Assembly: GCF_018403245.1 (NCBI RefSeq)
Contig: NZ_BOSH01000001.1
Span: 620,001 to 684,000, forward strand
DNA: 64,000 bases
From: Paenibacillus sp. J2TS4
GTDB lineage: Bacteria; Bacillota; Bacilli; Paenibacillales; NBRC-103111
Reading direction: 5' to 3'
The position numbers and the translations under genes are program-made. The notes beneath the pieces were generated by a model. It saw only the letters and a list, made by a program, of their open reading frames with translations, ran no database searches and was not told the DNA's origin. Shown piece by piece: positions 62,897-64,000 of this stretch (position 1 is its first letter; each line of letters opens with the position of its first letter).

Positions 62897-64000
62897 ATGA
62901 ACGAGCTATCGACGGAAGCAGCGAACTGGCAGATCGTTGCCGCTGTAGTCATTTTCCTGATAAGCTACGCTTTGTTTATTGCGGAGAAGACGAATCGGGC
63001 GGTAATTGCGCTGGCTGGCGCCATTCTTATGATCGTATTAGGTTTGGTCGACTTCAAGGCGGCCTATTCATTTCACTTGCCATGGCAAACTATTTTTCTA
63101 TTGATTGGGATGATGCTCCTTGCTGGAATTACGAGCAGAACCGGAATATTTCAATATCTGGCCGTCCGCGCTGCCCAAAAGGCAAAGGGAAAGCCAATTC
63201 CGCTGCTTATCCAGTTATCTCTTCTGAGTGCAGGATTCGGCGCATTGTTTGATAATGTTATGACCATACTGCTGTTAGTCCCGGTTACGTTATCTCTAAC
63301 TAAAATTTTGAAAGTGAATCCGGTCCCTTTTTTAATAGCAGAAGTTATATCCGCCAATCTGGGCGGAACGGCGACATTGATTGGTAATCCGCTTAACATG
63401 ATGATTGGCTCTGCAGTTCAACTCAGCTTTACCGATTTTCTTATTTATCTCGGGCCGGTTGTCGTTATTATTTTGGGAGCCGCTCTTTTGTATTTCAAGC
63501 TATTGTTCGGCAAACAACTGCAGGTCCTTTCCAAGCATAAAAAAGAACTGATGAAGTTGGATGCTAAAACTTACATTACGGATAAAAAGCTGCTAATAAA
63601 ATCACTTATTGTCCTGGGATTGACCTTAATCGGATTTCTTATTCATCCGGTCCTTCATCTGGATGCGGCGGTAATCGCCTTGGCCGGCGCTACGCTTTTA
63701 ATGCTGATTGGAATTAAGGACCATGCCGTAGAAGAGGTGCTGGATTCGGTTGAGTGGGTGACGGTCTTCTTCTTCGCCGGATTATTCGTCCTGGTCGGAG
63801 GATTGATGGAAGCGGGGGTTATCCGCAGTCTGGCGACGGGGATGCTGCAAATTACAGAAGGAAGTATTCCATTTATGGCGATGCTTGCTCTATGGGTAAC
63901 GGGGCTGGTCTCGGCGACGATAGATAATGTTCCTTTGGTAGCAACGATGATTCCATTGGTACAAGATATGGGCGTTCAATTAAATATGAATGAGTCAGCC
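62897..64000 (+). CDS. ArsB/NhaD-type ion transporter, 5' part
   Basis: The frame opens with ATG at 62897 (AAAGGAG eight bases upstream) and stays open to the window edge, 368 codons. It is a polytopic membrane protein of the ion transporter (IT) superfamily. Family blocks include IFLLIGMMLLAGITSRTG, FDNVMTILLLVPVTL, ANLGGTATLIGNPLNMMIG and the mirrored second half VSATIDNVPLVATMIPLV, the inverted repeat typical of ArsB/NhaD/CitM proteins. Substrate (arsenite, Na+/H+ or a carboxylate) cannot be told; no arsR or other ars gene is seen. Confidence 0.88.
   Translation, partial: MNELSTEAANWQIVAAVVIFLISYALFIAEKTNRAVIALAGAILMIVLGLVDFKAAYSFHLPWQTIFLLIGMMLLAGITSRTGIFQYLAVRAAQKAKGKPIPLLIQLSLLSAGFGALFDNVMTILLLVPVTLSLTKILKVNPVPFLIAEVISANLGGTATLIGNPLNMMIGSAVQLSFTDFLIYLGPVVVIILGAALLYFKLLFGKQLQVLSKHKKELMKLDAKTYITDKKLLIKSLIVLGLTLIGFLIHPVLHLDAAVIALAGATLLMLIGIKDHAVEEVLDSVEWVTVFFFAGLFVLVGGLMEAGVIRSLATGMLQITEGSIPFMAMLALWVTGLVSATIDNVPLVATMIPLVQDMGVQLNMNESA

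Overview
The window reads as a chromosomal segment of an endospore-forming Bacillales member, most likely Paenibacillus or a close relative. The evidence is gene order and content: lonA-ysxC-hemAX..., spoVID-valS-folC, spoIIB-maf-radC-mreBCD-minCD, spoIVFAB, rplU-prp-rpmA-spo0B-obg-pheB, pheA, safA-bofC-ruvCAB and queA-tgt-yajC follow the Bacillus subtilis backbone. It differs from that backbone by an RNase E/G gene behind spoIVFB, speD between ysxC and hemA, murC next to folC, and hemEHY placed inside the hem cluster. No tRNA, rRNA, phage, insertion sequence or CRISPR array was seen.
Layout: 1-2.4 kb, 3' part of lon and ysxC; 2.7-4.9 kb, two unrecognised genes around speD; 5-15.5 kb, a nearly complete heme pathway (hemA-X-C-D-B, then hemE-H-Y-L from its own promoter); 15.6-18.5 kb, a 35-residue membrane protein coupled to an RluA-type pseudouridine synthase, then spoVID; 19-25 kb, T-box-controlled valS, folC, murC; 25.2-34.2 kb, a spoIIB-like gene, a DUF4321 gene, maf, radC, mreBCD, minCD, rodA (shape and division); 34.7-37.7 kb, spoIVFA-spoIVFB and rng; 37.7-39.1 kb, a small zinc-finger-like gene on the minus strand and a HAD phosphatase; 39.2-42.7 kb, L21 leader, rplU-prp-rpmA, spo0B-obg; 42.8-48.9 kb, amino-acid genes pheB-hom-thrC-thrB, pheA, ilvE; 49.3-52.3 kb, a repeat-rich safA-like coat protein and bofC; 52.6-55.4 kb, ruvCAB and a DCC-family protein; 56-60.8 kb, a SpoIID/LytB-like secreted protein, queA, tgt, yajC; 61.4-64 kb, a PAP2 phosphatase, a TIGR04086-type membrane protein and the start of an ArsB/NhaD-type transporter.
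The known genes are mostly housekeeping and sporulation. The novel signal lies between them: at least four families of dispersed intergenic elements. R2 is a roughly 55-bp hairpin with arms of the type CCCCGCAAAGT / ACTTTGTGGGG, seen at 4.2, 19.4, 39.1 (two in tandem), 42.8 (half) and 53.8 kb, with compensatory arm changes. R1 is a two-part element whose first part is a 57-bp identical block (4.1 and 34.3 kb) and whose second part is a structured block present four times (4.3, 34.4, 49.0, 55.5 kb); R2 lies inside one R1 copy. R3 is a roughly 110-bp element immediately behind two unrelated terminators (26.6 and 60.9 kb). A fourth region (55.75-55.98 kb) holds degenerate tandem units with a TGCAC core. 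R2 also occurs between the valS T-box terminator and the valS ribosome binding site, where it would be transcribed.
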